A stretch of DNA of 64,000 nt from Duganella sp. BuS-21 (GTDB taxonomy: Bacteria > Pseudomonadota > Gammaproteobacteria > Burkholderiales > Burkholderiaceae_D): positions 5,766,001 through 5,830,000 of the forward strand of contig CP097466.1 in assembly GCA_041874725.1 (NCBI GenBank). The letters are read 5' to 3'. The notes beneath the pieces were generated by a model. It did no database searches. It was not told the origin of the DNA and saw nothing but the letters and a program-made list of their open reading frames with translations. Of the stretch, positions 39,403-47,531 are shown in pieces; the first letter of the stretch is position 1, and every line of letters begins with the position of its first letter. The position numbers and the translations under genes are program-made.

Positions 39403-39899
39403 GCGTATTCACTCGAACCTTCGTGGGCCAACAGCCAGCGCTTCACGCCCAGCAGATAGCCGTGGGGATCGTCGCTATTGGCGAAGCCGCCCAGGCCGCC
39501 GGCGGCGGTTACCCGGTGGCACGGTACGACGATGGGGAACCAGTTGGCGCCGCAAGCCTGGCCCACCGCGCGCGGCGCCGAACCCAGATACTTGGCCAGC
39601 TCGCCGTAGGTACGTACGCCGCCGCGCGGAATGGAACTGATCGCTTCCCACACTTTGCGTTGGAAGTCCGTGCCCGCAGGTTTGAGGGGCAGCGTAAAGC
39701 GGTAATCGGCGTCGGCGCAATATTGCTCGACCTGGTAAGCGACCAGCTCGGCCGTCGCGTCCTGCGGCGCTCGTGCCTCAAAATGGGGCGGCAGGTAGCA
39801 CAGCTCGTTCACCACTCCGACACCGGTCCGAATACCCAGCTTTCCGAATGGTAGCGACACCACGCCGGAAAAATGCTCGCCGCCCTGTTGTATTTTCAT
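39378..39899 (-). CDS. Methylated-DNA-[protein]-cysteine S-methyltransferase
   Basis: This 173-residue suicide repair enzyme removes the methyl group from O6-methylguanine. The active site is VVPCHRV with the usual flanks (ACGANWFPI before, GLGGFA after). I use ATG 39899; a TTG 18 nt upstream is possible. No Shine-Dalgarno is clear. It overlaps xerD. Confidence 0.94.
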   Translation of the reverse strand: MKIQQGGEHFSGVVSLPFGKLGIRTGVGVVNELCYLPPHFEARAPQDATAELVAYQVEQYCADADYRFTLPLKPAGTDFQRKVWEAISSIPRGGVRTYGELAKYLGSAPRAVGQACGANWFPIVVPCHRVTAAGGLGGFANSDDPHGYLLGVKRWLLAHEGSSEYAWQQTTLL

Positions 39900-40017
39900 C
39901 ACAGTTGTATGCACCAAAAGAGTACTTCATTTGTAATTTAGTTGTCGAAACGCACCATTTTGTTGCGTTGCTACTACAACCAAAAAACCACGTCGGTTGC
40001 ATTGTAAATGCCACGGG

Positions 40018-40047
40018 CAAAAAAAAACGCACCGTCTGGTGCGTTTT
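40018..40047 (-). terminator. Strong terminator of the structured RNA gene
   Basis: An 8-bp stem (40026-40033 with 40038-40045, loop 40034-40037) on the minus strand ends in a long U-run (40018-40027). It faces the structured RNA and could not serve the dctM transcript without first passing that RNA. Confidence 0.9.
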
Positions 40048-40064
40048 CAAATCCTGCTTCACGT

Positions 40065-40250
40065 TCCCGGTCGCTTGCCTGGTTCCGTAGCGCGCTTGTG
40101 GCGGCTTGCAGAGCCTATAACAGCAACATTCTGTAAAACGTGTGTCTCCTCGATCTAGTGCCGGTATTAGTTACCGTTTCTATACACACTCCCCACTTAC
40201 AATTCTTTGCTACCGGGCTGCATATCCTTATGCACGTATCCCTGAGAGCG
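40065..40250 (-). ncRNA. Structured RNA gene, 6S RNA-like candidate
   Basis: The predicted transcript (about 185 nt before its terminator) folds as a long rod. GTCGCT at its 5' end (40247-40252) pairs with AGCGAC near its 3' end (40070-40075). Inner stems follow: GTAGC/GCTAC, TGTAA/TTACA, GTGTGT/ACACAC and a tip CGGTA/TACCG, with a hairpin GGCT-ctgca-AGCC on the 3' side of the central bulge. Length, shape, promoter and terminator fit 6S RNA (ssrS). I could not align it to known 6S primary sequence, so the type is inferred; a leader RNA for the alkyltransferase is the alternative. Confidence 0.5.
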
Positions 40251-40255
40251 ACGCC

Positions 40256-40285
40256 ATCATAACGTATGTTTTTGGCTTTTTTCCA
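40256..40285 (-). promoter_or_regulatory. Promoter of the structured RNA
   Basis: TATGAT (40256-40261) on the minus strand with TGGAAA (40280-40285) 18 nt upstream. The predicted start, near 40250, coincides with the base of the closing stem. Confidence 0.55.
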
Positions 40286-40314
40286 CTTTTTTTACATCGT
40301 CATGACGGACTACT

Positions 40315-41595
40315 TTAAGAGTAAATTAAATTTGGAAGCCATAAGGAAATTTGTGGTATATACGTGACCAAGATCAAGAAGCCGAGCATGGTGAGCAGCC
40401 ACGGCCACACCGCGATGGTCAGCTCGGTAATACCCATCTTGGTAATGCCGGACGCCACGTACAGGTTCAATCCCACCGGTGGATGGCACATGCCGACTTC
40501 CATATTCACCACGATCAGGATGCCGAAGTGGATCGGATCGATCCCCAGCTTCATCGCCACCGGGAACAGGATAGGCGCCATAATCAACACGATGGATGAA
40601 GGTTCCATGATGTTGCCGGCCAATAGCAGCAGAATGTTCACCACCAGCAGGAACGTCACCACGCCCAGGCCCTGGCCGGTGATCCATTCCGCCATCGCCT
40701 GCGGGATGTTCTCGCTGGTCATCAGGAACGAGAACAGCACGGCATTGGTGATGATATAGAGCAGCATGGCCGACATCGCCGCCGAATCCAGCAGCACCTT
40801 GCCGACCTGGCGCAGCTTCAGGTCCTTGTACACGAACACAGCGATCACAAAGGCGTACACGGCCGCCATGGCCGCCGCCTCGGTCGGCGTAAAGGCGCCG
40901 CTGTAGATGCCGCCCATCACCACCACGATCAGCGCCAGCCCCCAGGCGCTCTTGCGGAAGGCCGCCCAGCGCTCGCTCCAGCTGGCTTTGGCCATGCGCG
41001 GATATTTGTGCTTGCGCGCCAGCCACCAGGTGGTCAGGCCCAGGAAGAAGGCCAGCATGATGCCCGGCACCACGCCGGCCATGAACAGCTTGCCGACCGA
41101 GGTGTTGGTGGTGACCGAGTACATCACCATCACGATCGACGGCGGAATCAGGATGCCCAGCGCGCCCGAGGTGGTGATGACGCCGGCGCCGAAGCTTTTC
41201 GGGTAGCCCTGGCGCACCATGGCCGGCAGGATGATGGAGCCGATCGCCACCACCGTGGCCGGCGACGAGCCGGACACGGCCGCAAACAGCGCGCAGGCCA
41301 GCACCCCCGCCAGCGCCAGGCCGCCGTGCCAATGGCCCACCATCGAGCTGGCGAAGTTGATCATGCGCCGCGCCACGCCGCCGTGGGTGAGGAAGTTGCC
41401 GGCCAGGATGAAGAACGGGATCGCCATGATCTCGAACTTCTCGATGCCCGTGAACAGCTTGAGCGCCACCGATTCGATCGGCACGGTGGTCATGGTGAAC
41501 AAAAAGGTCAGCACCGTCAGGCCGAGCGAGATCGAGATCGGCATGCCGGTCAACATCAGCACCAGCAGCAGGACGAAGATAATCAGGGAGTTCAT
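40315..41595 (-). CDS. dctM: TRAP transporter large permease
   Basis: This 426-residue DctM-type subunit has about 12 helices and forms the transport channel with DctQ, taking up C4-dicarboxylates or related carboxylates with sodium ions. Family motifs include GSSPATVVAIGSIILPAM and NMEVGMCHPPVGLNLYVASG. Its ATG overlaps the DctQ stop by 4 bp. Confidence 0.96.
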   Translation of the reverse strand: MNSLIIFVLLLVLMLTGMPISISLGLTVLTFLFTMTTVPIESVALKLFTGIEKFEIMAIPFFILAGNFLTHGGVARRMINFASSMVGHWHGGLALAGVLACALFAAVSGSSPATVVAIGSIILPAMVRQGYPKSFGAGVITTSGALGILIPPSIVMVMYSVTTNTSVGKLFMAGVVPGIMLAFFLGLTTWWLARKHKYPRMAKASWSERWAAFRKSAWGLALIVVVMGGIYSGAFTPTEAAAMAAVYAFVIAVFVYKDLKLRQVGKVLLDSAAMSAMLLYIITNAVLFSFLMTSENIPQAMAEWITGQGLGVVTFLLVVNILLLLAGNIMEPSSIVLIMAPILFPVAMKLGIDPIHFGILIVVNMEVGMCHPPVGLNLYVASGITKMGITELTIAVWPWLLTMLGFLILVTYIPQISLWLPNLIYS

Positions 41596-42164
41596 GGTTG
41601 CGCTCCTTTCTGCTGGGATGAGAGTTCATCCTCCAGCCCATCGACGTGCGAGTGGTCATGCTTGGGCAGCGTGCCGGTGCGGATGAACGCCACCATCACC
41701 TGCAAAAAGCGGAAGCACATCAGGTAGGAGCCCACCGGCACCGCCAGATAAACGATCCACATCGGCATTTCCATATCGGCCGAGGTCTGGTCGGTATGGC
41801 CGATTTCCCAGACGAAGCTGGCGCCCAGCGTGCCGACGATGCCGGTGAACACGGCGCCGGCCAGCAGGCCGAAGATGATGAACTTGTTGTGCCAGGGCTT
41901 GCTCATGCGGTTGATCAGCACGTCCACGCCGACGTGGATACCAGTGCGCACGCCGTACGCCGCGCCGAACTTGGCCATCCACACGAACATATAGATGCAC
42001 GCTTCCTGGGCCCAGCTGGTGTTGAGTTGTATCAGGTAGTCCTGCACGCCGGGGATCGGCAAGCCGGACAGGTAGCGGTGCAGCACGGCGACGAAGATCA
42101 GCAGCGTGGCCGCACCCATCAGGGACGCGATCAGCCATTCTTCGAGTTTATCGAGGAATTTCAT
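41592..42164 (-). CDS. dctQ: TRAP transporter small permease
   Basis: This 190-residue DctQ subunit has four helices and the motif WAQEACIYMFVWMAKFGAA. I start at ATG 42164 behind GGAG. It is separated from dctP by a spacer with a strong hairpin, and overlaps dctM. Confidence 0.95.
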   Translation of the reverse strand: MKFLDKLEEWLIASLMGAATLLIFVAVLHRYLSGLPIPGVQDYLIQLNTSWAQEACIYMFVWMAKFGAAYGVRTGIHVGVDVLINRMSKPWHNKFIIFGLLAGAVFTGIVGTLGASFVWEIGHTDQTSADMEMPMWIVYLAVPVGSYLMCFRFLQVMVAFIRTGTLPKHDHSHVDGLEDELSSQQKGAQP

Positions 42165-42189
42165 GGATGTCTCCAGGAGGAAGATGTAA

Positions 42190-42228
42190 GCGGGGCCGGC
42201 CGGCATTGCACCGTCAGGCCGGCCCCGC
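42190..42228 (-). promoter_or_regulatory. Intercistronic hairpin between dctP and dctQ
   Basis: A 12-bp G+C-only perfect stem (GCGGGGCCGGCC at 42190-42201 with 42217-42228) lies 8 nt past the dctP stop. It has no U-run. Such hairpins often protect the binding-protein message or partially stop transcription so that more binding protein than permease is made. Confidence 0.8.
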
Positions 42229-42235
42229 AGGCTGC

Positions 42236-43222
42236 TTATTTGGCAGCTTCTTTATTGATTGCGGAAATCAGGCCCTTGCCGATCCGGCCTTCCATCTGCT
42301 CGTGGACCGGCAGCAGCGCCTTGCGCCACTCGGCCTGCTCTTTCACGCTGAGGGTGTAGATCTCGGTCTTGCCGGCCTTTTTGATGGCTTCCAGCGCCAG
42401 GTCGTTGTCACGCTGCGCAATCGCCTTTTCGAAGGTGGTGGCTTCCTTCATGGCCTTGTCCAGCGCGGCGCGGATGTCGGACGGCAGGCCGTCCCAGAAC
42501 TTCTTGTTGACGATCACCGCGTAGCCCAGGTAGCCGTGGTTGGATACCGTCACATACTTCTGCACTTCATGCATCTTCTGGGTGTACATATTCGATGGCG
42601 GATTCTCGGTGCCGTCCACCACGCCGGTCTGCAGCGCCTGGTACACTTCCGAGAAGGCCAGCACCTGCGGGTTGGCGCCCAGCGCACGCATCTGCGCGTC
42701 CAGCACCTTGGACGACTGGATGCGCATCTTCAGGCCCTTGAAATCGACCGGCACGCGCAGCGGCTTATTGGCCGACATGACCTTGAAGCCGTTGTCCCAG
42801 AACGCCAGGCCGGTGATGCCCTTCGGTTCCAGCTTCTTCAGCAGCGACTTGCCGATTTCGCCTTCGGTCACGTTGTACAGCGCGGTCTTCGACGGGAAGA
42901 TGAACGGCAGGTCGAACGCTTCAAACTCCTTCACGCCCAGCGGGCCGAACTTGGCCAGCGACGGCGCCAGCATTTGCACCGCGCCCAGCTGCAGTGCTTC
43001 CAGTTCTTCCTTGTCCTTGTACAGCTGGCTGTTTGGGTAGACTTCGACCTTCACGCGACCGTTGGTGGCCTTCTCCGCCAACTGCTTGAAGCGTTCGGCG
43101 GCCTGGCCCTTCGGCGTGTCGGTGGCAACCACATGGCTGAATTTGATGACGATCGGCGCCTGAGCATAGGCATTGAAGCTCAGGGCGGCGCTCAGGGCGA
43201 GCAGTACGTGTTTCAGTTTCAT
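42236..43222 (-). CDS. dctP: TRAP transporter substrate-binding protein
   Basis: This 328-residue periplasmic protein has a signal peptide (MKLKHVLLALSAALSFNAYA) and the DctP fold. Binding-site motifs are FSHVVATDTPKG at the start and the region around MRIQSSKVLDAQMRALGANP with its conserved Arg that grips the carboxylate. ATG 43222 lies behind TGGAG. It is the first gene of dctPQM and is divergent from the histidine kinase. Confidence 0.96.
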   Translation of the reverse strand: MKLKHVLLALSAALSFNAYAQAPIVIKFSHVVATDTPKGQAAERFKQLAEKATNGRVKVEVYPNSQLYKDKEELEALQLGAVQMLAPSLAKFGPLGVKEFEAFDLPFIFPSKTALYNVTEGEIGKSLLKKLEPKGITGLAFWDNGFKVMSANKPLRVPVDFKGLKMRIQSSKVLDAQMRALGANPQVLAFSEVYQALQTGVVDGTENPPSNMYTQKMHEVQKYVTVSNHGYLGYAVIVNKKFWDGLPSDIRAALDKAMKEATTFEKAIAQRDNDLALEAIKKAGKTEIYTLSVKEQAEWRKALLPVHEQMEGRIGKGLISAINKEAAK

Positions 43223-43311
43223 GGGGTCTCCAGTTGAGTTTAAAGTTACACTTGTTCTTATTTTGAACGATTGTTGCGCATAGCGGCAACACAAGCAAGC
43301 TCCTCGATAGA

Positions 43312-45318
43312 ATGACCTCATCCCAATCCAGCGCGCCAGGCGCGCGCCGCCGCCTGAACATCAGCACCTCGCTGCGCTGGCTGCTGCCCATCATGCTGGT
43401 GTTGTTTTTCCTGGCGATCCTGATCTGGCTGCCCTGGCAGGCGCGCCAGATGGAGAGCAACGAGCGCCAGGAACAACTGATCGCCGACACCTTGTGGGTC
43501 GAGCAGACCATTCGCTTCCAGCTCGGGCGCGACGAGGAAAGCCTGCGCACGCTGGGCGTGGAAATCGCCGCCAGCAGCCTGACGCCGGCCGGACTGCACG
43601 AGCGCATGGCCGGCATGCTGAAAAACGGCCAAGAGCTGGTACGCGTGGTATGGCTCAAGCCGGACGGATCGCTGGCCGCCACCAGCGATCCGCTGGCCAA
43701 TCCGGTGCAGCTGACGCCGGCCTCGACCAATACGGCCGACATCACGCGCAAGACGCGCCGGCCCATGTACAGCCAGCCGGAAGCGCAAACCGCCGCGCCC
43801 TCGGCGGTGCTGATGGACTACCACGTGCCGCTGTTCCGCGGCGACGACTACCTCGGCGACCTGGTGGCCACCTTCAAGGCCAGCGCCCTGCTCGATGAAA
43901 TGGTGCCGTGGTGGTTCGCCCAGGACAACCAGGTGACGCTGGTGGACCGCGACGACAACGTGCTGGCGCGACGCGCGGCGGCCGGTCCGGGACATGGCGT
44001 CTACACCCACAAGCGCGCGCTCGACCTGCCGGGCGCGTCGGTAACACTGGTGACGGACAGCGTCAAGAGCGCACCGAAGCTGCTGCCCAATCTGCTGGTC
44101 GGTTCGGTGATCGTGCTGTCGCTCGGACTGCTGTGGAGCCTGGTGGCGCTGTGGGGACACATCTCCAGGCGGCTGGCCGCCGAAGGCGCGCTGCGCCAGC
44201 AGATGTTGTTCCGCACGGCGATGGAGAACTCGCTGGTGACCGGCCTGCGCGCGCGCGACCTCGAAGGCCGCATCACCTACGTCAACCCAGCCTTTTGCCA
44301 GATCACCGGCTACCCGGAAGAACAGATCGTCGGCAGGCTGCCGCCGATGCCCTACTGGGCGCCGGAGGCAATGTCGGAATACCAGACCCGCCTCGCCTCG
44401 GTATTGGCGGGCAAGGTCACGCCGCAGTTCGAAACTATTTTCCAGCGTCCCAACGGCGAGCAAGTGCCGGTGCTGGTATTCGAGGCGCCGCTGGTCGACA
44501 ACAACGGCAAGCAGACCGGCTGGATGGGCTCCATCCTCGACATCTCGGACCGCAAACGGGTCGAGGAACTGAACCGCCAGCAGCAGGAAAAGCTGCAGGC
44601 CTCGGCGCGCCTGGCCACCATGGGCGAGCTGGCGTCGATGCTGGCGCATGAACTGAACCAGCCGCTGGCGGCGATCTCCAGCTACACCACCGGCGCCCTC
44701 AATTTGCTGGAACGCGGCGGTCCGGTCGATTGCGCGATCCTGAAGCCAGCGCTGGAACAGGCCGGCGCGCAGGCGCAGCGGGCCGGCCAGATCATCCGCA
44801 GCGTGCACGAATTCGTCAAGCAGCGCGAGCCGCTGCGCCAGCAGGTGGCGATCGCCTCGCTGCTGGACGGCATCCGCGCGCTGATCGAACTGCAGGCACG
44901 CCACAGCAACGTGACCTTCCGCGCCGAGATCCCGGCCGACCTGCCGCCGGTGCGCGCCGACCGCGTGATGATCGAGCAAGTGCTGCTGAACCTGACCCGC
45001 AACGCCATCGAAGCCATGCAGGAAGTGCCGTCGCCACGGCGCGTGCTGAAAGTGGTGGCCACGCACGACGCCGCCGCCGCACAGGTCAGCGTGGCGGTGA
45101 TCGACCAGGGCCACGGCATTCCGGACGAAGTCGCGCAGCGCCTGTTCTCGCCGTTCTTCTCGACCAAGGCAGAAGGCATGGGCATGGGCCTCAACATCTG
45201 CCGCACTGCGATAGAATTCCACGGTGGGGCGCTGACCTTCCGTGCCAATCCCGAAGGCGGGACCATATTTACCTTCGTGCTGCCGGCCGCAACGGCGGCG
45301 AACGAACAGGAGACATAA
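43312..45318 (+). CDS. PAS-containing sensor histidine kinase, DctB/DctS-like
   Basis: This 668-residue kinase has an N-terminal helix (about 22-44), a periplasmic sensor, a second helix (near 260-285), a PAS domain (about 300-420) and HisKA/HATPase domains. The phosphorylated His is in MLAHELNQPLAAISS; the ATP site shows NLTRNAIEAM, DQGHGIPD and GMGMGLNICRTAIEFHGG. By position it senses the substrate of the divergent TRAP system. The response regulator starts 3 bp downstream. Confidence 0.93.
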   Translation: MTSSQSSAPGARRRLNISTSLRWLLPIMLVLFFLAILIWLPWQARQMESNERQEQLIADTLWVEQTIRFQLGRDEESLRTLGVEIAASSLTPAGLHERMAGMLKNGQELVRVVWLKPDGSLAATSDPLANPVQLTPASTNTADITRKTRRPMYSQPEAQTAAPSAVLMDYHVPLFRGDDYLGDLVATFKASALLDEMVPWWFAQDNQVTLVDRDDNVLARRAAAGPGHGVYTHKRALDLPGASVTLVTDSVKSAPKLLPNLLVGSVIVLSLGLLWSLVALWGHISRRLAAEGALRQQMLFRTAMENSLVTGLRARDLEGRITYVNPAFCQITGYPEEQIVGRLPPMPYWAPEAMSEYQTRLASVLAGKVTPQFETIFQRPNGEQVPVLVFEAPLVDNNGKQTGWMGSILDISDRKRVEELNRQQQEKLQASARLATMGELASMLAHELNQPLAAISSYTTGALNLLERGGPVDCAILKPALEQAGAQAQRAGQIIRSVHEFVKQREPLRQQVAIASLLDGIRALIELQARHSNVTFRAEIPADLPPVRADRVMIEQVLLNLTRNAIEAMQEVPSPRRVLKVVATHDAAAAQVSVAVIDQGHGIPDEVAQRLFSPFFSTKAEGMGMGLNICRTAIEFHGGALTFRANPEGGTIFTFVLPAATAANEQET

Positions 45319-45321
45319 AAC

Positions 45322-45909
45322 ATGCTGCATATCGTCGACGATGAAGCTGTCGTGCGCGACTCGCTGAGCTGGCTGGCCACCTCGCGGTCCATCCCCGCGC
45401 GCGCCTACGAATCGGGCCTGCATTTCCTGGCGCAGATCGGCGCGGGCACCTTCGATGCCGACGGCGACTGCGTGCTGCTCGACGTGCGCATGCCGGACAT
45501 GAACGGCGTGGCGGTGTTCGACCAGCTGCTGGCGCGCGGCCTGGCGCAGCGCATGCCGGTGATTTTCCTGACCGGCCACGGCGACGTGCCGATGGCGGTG
45601 GACACGCTGAAGCGCGGCGCCTTCGACTTCTGCGAGAAGCCGTTCAACGACAACCAGCTGATGGACCGGGTGCAGGAAGCCCTAGCCGGCTCGCGCCGCG
45701 CCGGCGCAAACGCCGCCGTCCACGCCCGCCTGGCCACGCTGTCGGCGCGCGAGCGCGAAGTGCTGGACCTGATCCTGGCCGGCAAAATGAACAAGGTGGT
45801 GGCCGACCAGCTCGGCATCAGCATGCGCACGGTGGAAGTCCACCGCGCCCACATCTTCGACAAGATGCAGGTCAAAACCGCCGTCGAACTGGCCGGTCTG
45901 CTCAAGTAA
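45322..45909 (+). CDS. FixJ/DctR-type response regulator
   Basis: This 195-residue regulator has a receiver domain with phospho-accepting Asp in VLLDVRMPDMNG, FLTGHGDVPMAV and the Lys in CEKPF, then a LuxR-type helix-turn-helix (LSAREREVLDLI, MRTVEVHRAHIFDKM). It probably activates dctPQM. In Rhodobacter DctS/DctR play the same part. Confidence 0.93.
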   Translation: MLHIVDDEAVVRDSLSWLATSRSIPARAYESGLHFLAQIGAGTFDADGDCVLLDVRMPDMNGVAVFDQLLARGLAQRMPVIFLTGHGDVPMAVDTLKRGAFDFCEKPFNDNQLMDRVQEALAGSRRAGANAAVHARLATLSAREREVLDLILAGKMNKVVADQLGISMRTVEVHRAHIFDKMQVKTAVELAGLLK

Positions 45910-45917
45910 AAATATTA

Positions 45918-45953
45918 CATAAGCACTTATGCATTGTGTTATATTCAATGCAT
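45918..45953 (+). promoter_or_regulatory. Double palindrome operator before the MarR gene
   Basis: CATAAG-CA-CTTATG (45918-45931) is followed by ATGCATTG (45929-45936) and its complement CAATGCAT (45946-45953), which runs into the start codon. Both are typical of MarR-family binding sites, so auto-repression is likely. Confidence 0.65.
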
Positions 45954-46443
45954 GAGACAAGGACTCGGCACCCAATTACGTCATTTGATCGACCTGCTGG
46001 ACGGCGCGGTGGCTGCCGCCTATGAGGACGCGGGCATCGACTACCGGCCGCGCTACACGCCGGTGATGCGGGCGCTGGAGGGCGGCGAGCCGCGCACGGT
46101 GGGCCAGATCGCCGATGCGGCCGGCATCACCCAGCCGGCCGCCACCCAGACCGTGGCGCTGATGATCCGCGAAGGCCTGCTGGAAGCGGCGCCCGGCGCC
46201 CACGATGCGCGCCAAAAAGTGATCCGCCTGAGCGCGCAGGGCCAGGCCCTGCTGCCGCAACTGCGCCTGTGCTGGCAAGCCACGCGCGCCGCCGCCGACA
46301 GCCTGGACCGCGAGCTGCCCCATCCCCTTTCCGACACCCTGGCGGCGGCCATCGCCGCCCTGCAAACCCAATCTTTCGGCGCGCGCATCCGCAGCGCACG
46401 CGCCGCCCTCGCCAACCCGGAGCAGCAACAGGAGCAACCATGA
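45952..46443 (+). CDS. MarR-family transcriptional regulator
   Basis: This 163-residue winged-helix regulator has TVGQIADAAGITQPAATQTVALMIREGLLE and a wing with ARQKVIRLSAQG. A start at ATG 45952 is family-consistent; there is no Shine-Dalgarno, and another ATG is 4 nt earlier in a different frame. Its TGA overlaps the CPBP start (ATGA), so the two are translationally coupled. Confidence 0.88.
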   Translation: MRQGLGTQLRHLIDLLDGAVAAAYEDAGIDYRPRYTPVMRALEGGEPRTVGQIADAAGITQPAATQTVALMIREGLLEAAPGAHDARQKVIRLSAQGQALLPQLRLCWQATRAAADSLDRELPHPLSDTLAAAIAALQTQSFGARIRSARAALANPEQQQEQP

Positions 46444-47285
46444 GCACCGCCCAGTCACACCTCTCCTCCCCCACCGCCGGCTGGCGCAGCCGCCTATTCG
46501 CGCACCCCGTCACCCGCATGCTGATCGGCGTGTTCGCAGTGCTGGCGCCAATCACCATCACCATGATCCTGGCCGACATCCTGGTGCCCAAGCCACTGCG
46601 CATAGGCGGCTGGCCCTTCCTGCTGGCGGCGGCAATGAGTGTGCTGAGCTACCGTTATTTCGTGCGCCGCACCGAACCGCCGCGCGCGCTGACGGAACTG
46701 GCCCTGCCGGGGGCGGCGCGTGAAACCGGCACCGGCGTGGCGCTGGGCGTAGTGCTAGGCCTGGCCGTAGCCGGCCTGCTGGCGCTGGCCGGCGCCTTCA
46801 TGCTCACCGGCAGCAACGGCTGGACCATCGCGCTCAAGACCTTGCCCGAGCAGGTGATGGTCGCCATCTTCGAAGAACTCATCTTCCGCGCCGTGCTGTT
46901 CCGCATCACCGAACAACGCTGGGGCACGCGCATCGCGCTGGTGGCGTCCTTCCTGCTGTTCGCAGTGGCGCACCTGCCGAACGAGCACGTCAGCGTGTTG
47001 GGCGCGGTGATCACCGGCGTGGCGGGCCTGACCTTAAGCGCCAGCTACCTGCTGACGCGCCGCCTGTGGCTGCCGATCGGCCTGCACTTCGGCTGGAATT
47101 ATCTGTACGACGGCATCTTTGCGGTCCCGGTCTCGGGCCACGCGGCGCGCGGCTGGCTGCAAGTCAGCATGCCCGGTCCCGAATGGCTGAGCGGCGGCGC
47201 CTACGGCGTAGAAGCCTCGGCCGCCACGCTGCTGGTATGGAGCATCGCCGCCCTCGTCCTCCTACGCCGTGCACCTAAGCGATAA
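46440..47285 (+). CDS. CPBP-family intramembrane glutamic endopeptidase
   Basis: This 281-residue membrane protein has about eight helices and the catalytic motifs EELIFRAVLFR (EExxxR), HLPNEH and GLHFGWNYLYD. Family members (Rce1-like) cleave prenylated peptides or act in bacteriocin self-immunity. It is co-transcribed with the MarR gene, which probably controls it. Confidence 0.9.
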   Translation: MSTAQSHLSSPTAGWRSRLFAHPVTRMLIGVFAVLAPITITMILADILVPKPLRIGGWPFLLAAAMSVLSYRYFVRRTEPPRALTELALPGAARETGTGVALGVVLGLAVAGLLALAGAFMLTGSNGWTIALKTLPEQVMVAIFEELIFRAVLFRITEQRWGTRIALVASFLLFAVAHLPNEHVSVLGAVITGVAGLTLSASYLLTRRLWLPIGLHFGWNYLYDGIFAVPVSGHAARGWLQVSMPGPEWLSGGAYGVEASAATLLVWSIAALVLLRRAPKR

Positions 47286-47376
47286 TGCTTTTCACTCCCC
47301 CCAATTTAAAAGCGGGTTCAGCTTGTGTTTTTCTGCTGAGTTCGCGGGAATCGCAAAACCCGCACCGCCGCGAACG

Positions 47377-47389
47377 GGGGTCGGACCCC
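47377..47389. repeat. GGGGTCGGACCCC repeat core
   Basis: A near-perfect palindrome in the 246-bp spacer between the CPBP and diacylglycerol-kinase-like genes. It shares its core with the hairpin at 1510-1539. The rest of the spacer shows no gene. Confidence 0.6.
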
Positions 47390-47531
47390 GCCATTTTGGG
47401 GTGCTGCAGCGATCACGATTCTGCCAACCAATATCCGCTAGGTGTTTCCACACGCCATCAATTACATGCACAGCTAGCGTCAACGATACAATGGCCGTTC
47501 TGACCGCGCCGGTGATGATGGAGAAACTGAC

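Noticed and set aside
39773..40090. 105-codon plus-strand frame reaching into the structured RNA spacer
   Set aside because: Antisense to the alkyltransferase start and then composition-biased; the minus-strand RNA signals are stronger.
43318..45579. 753-codon minus-strand frame opposite the histidine kinase
   Set aside because: Shadow of the kinase and response regulator, low-complexity Gln/His/Arg composition.
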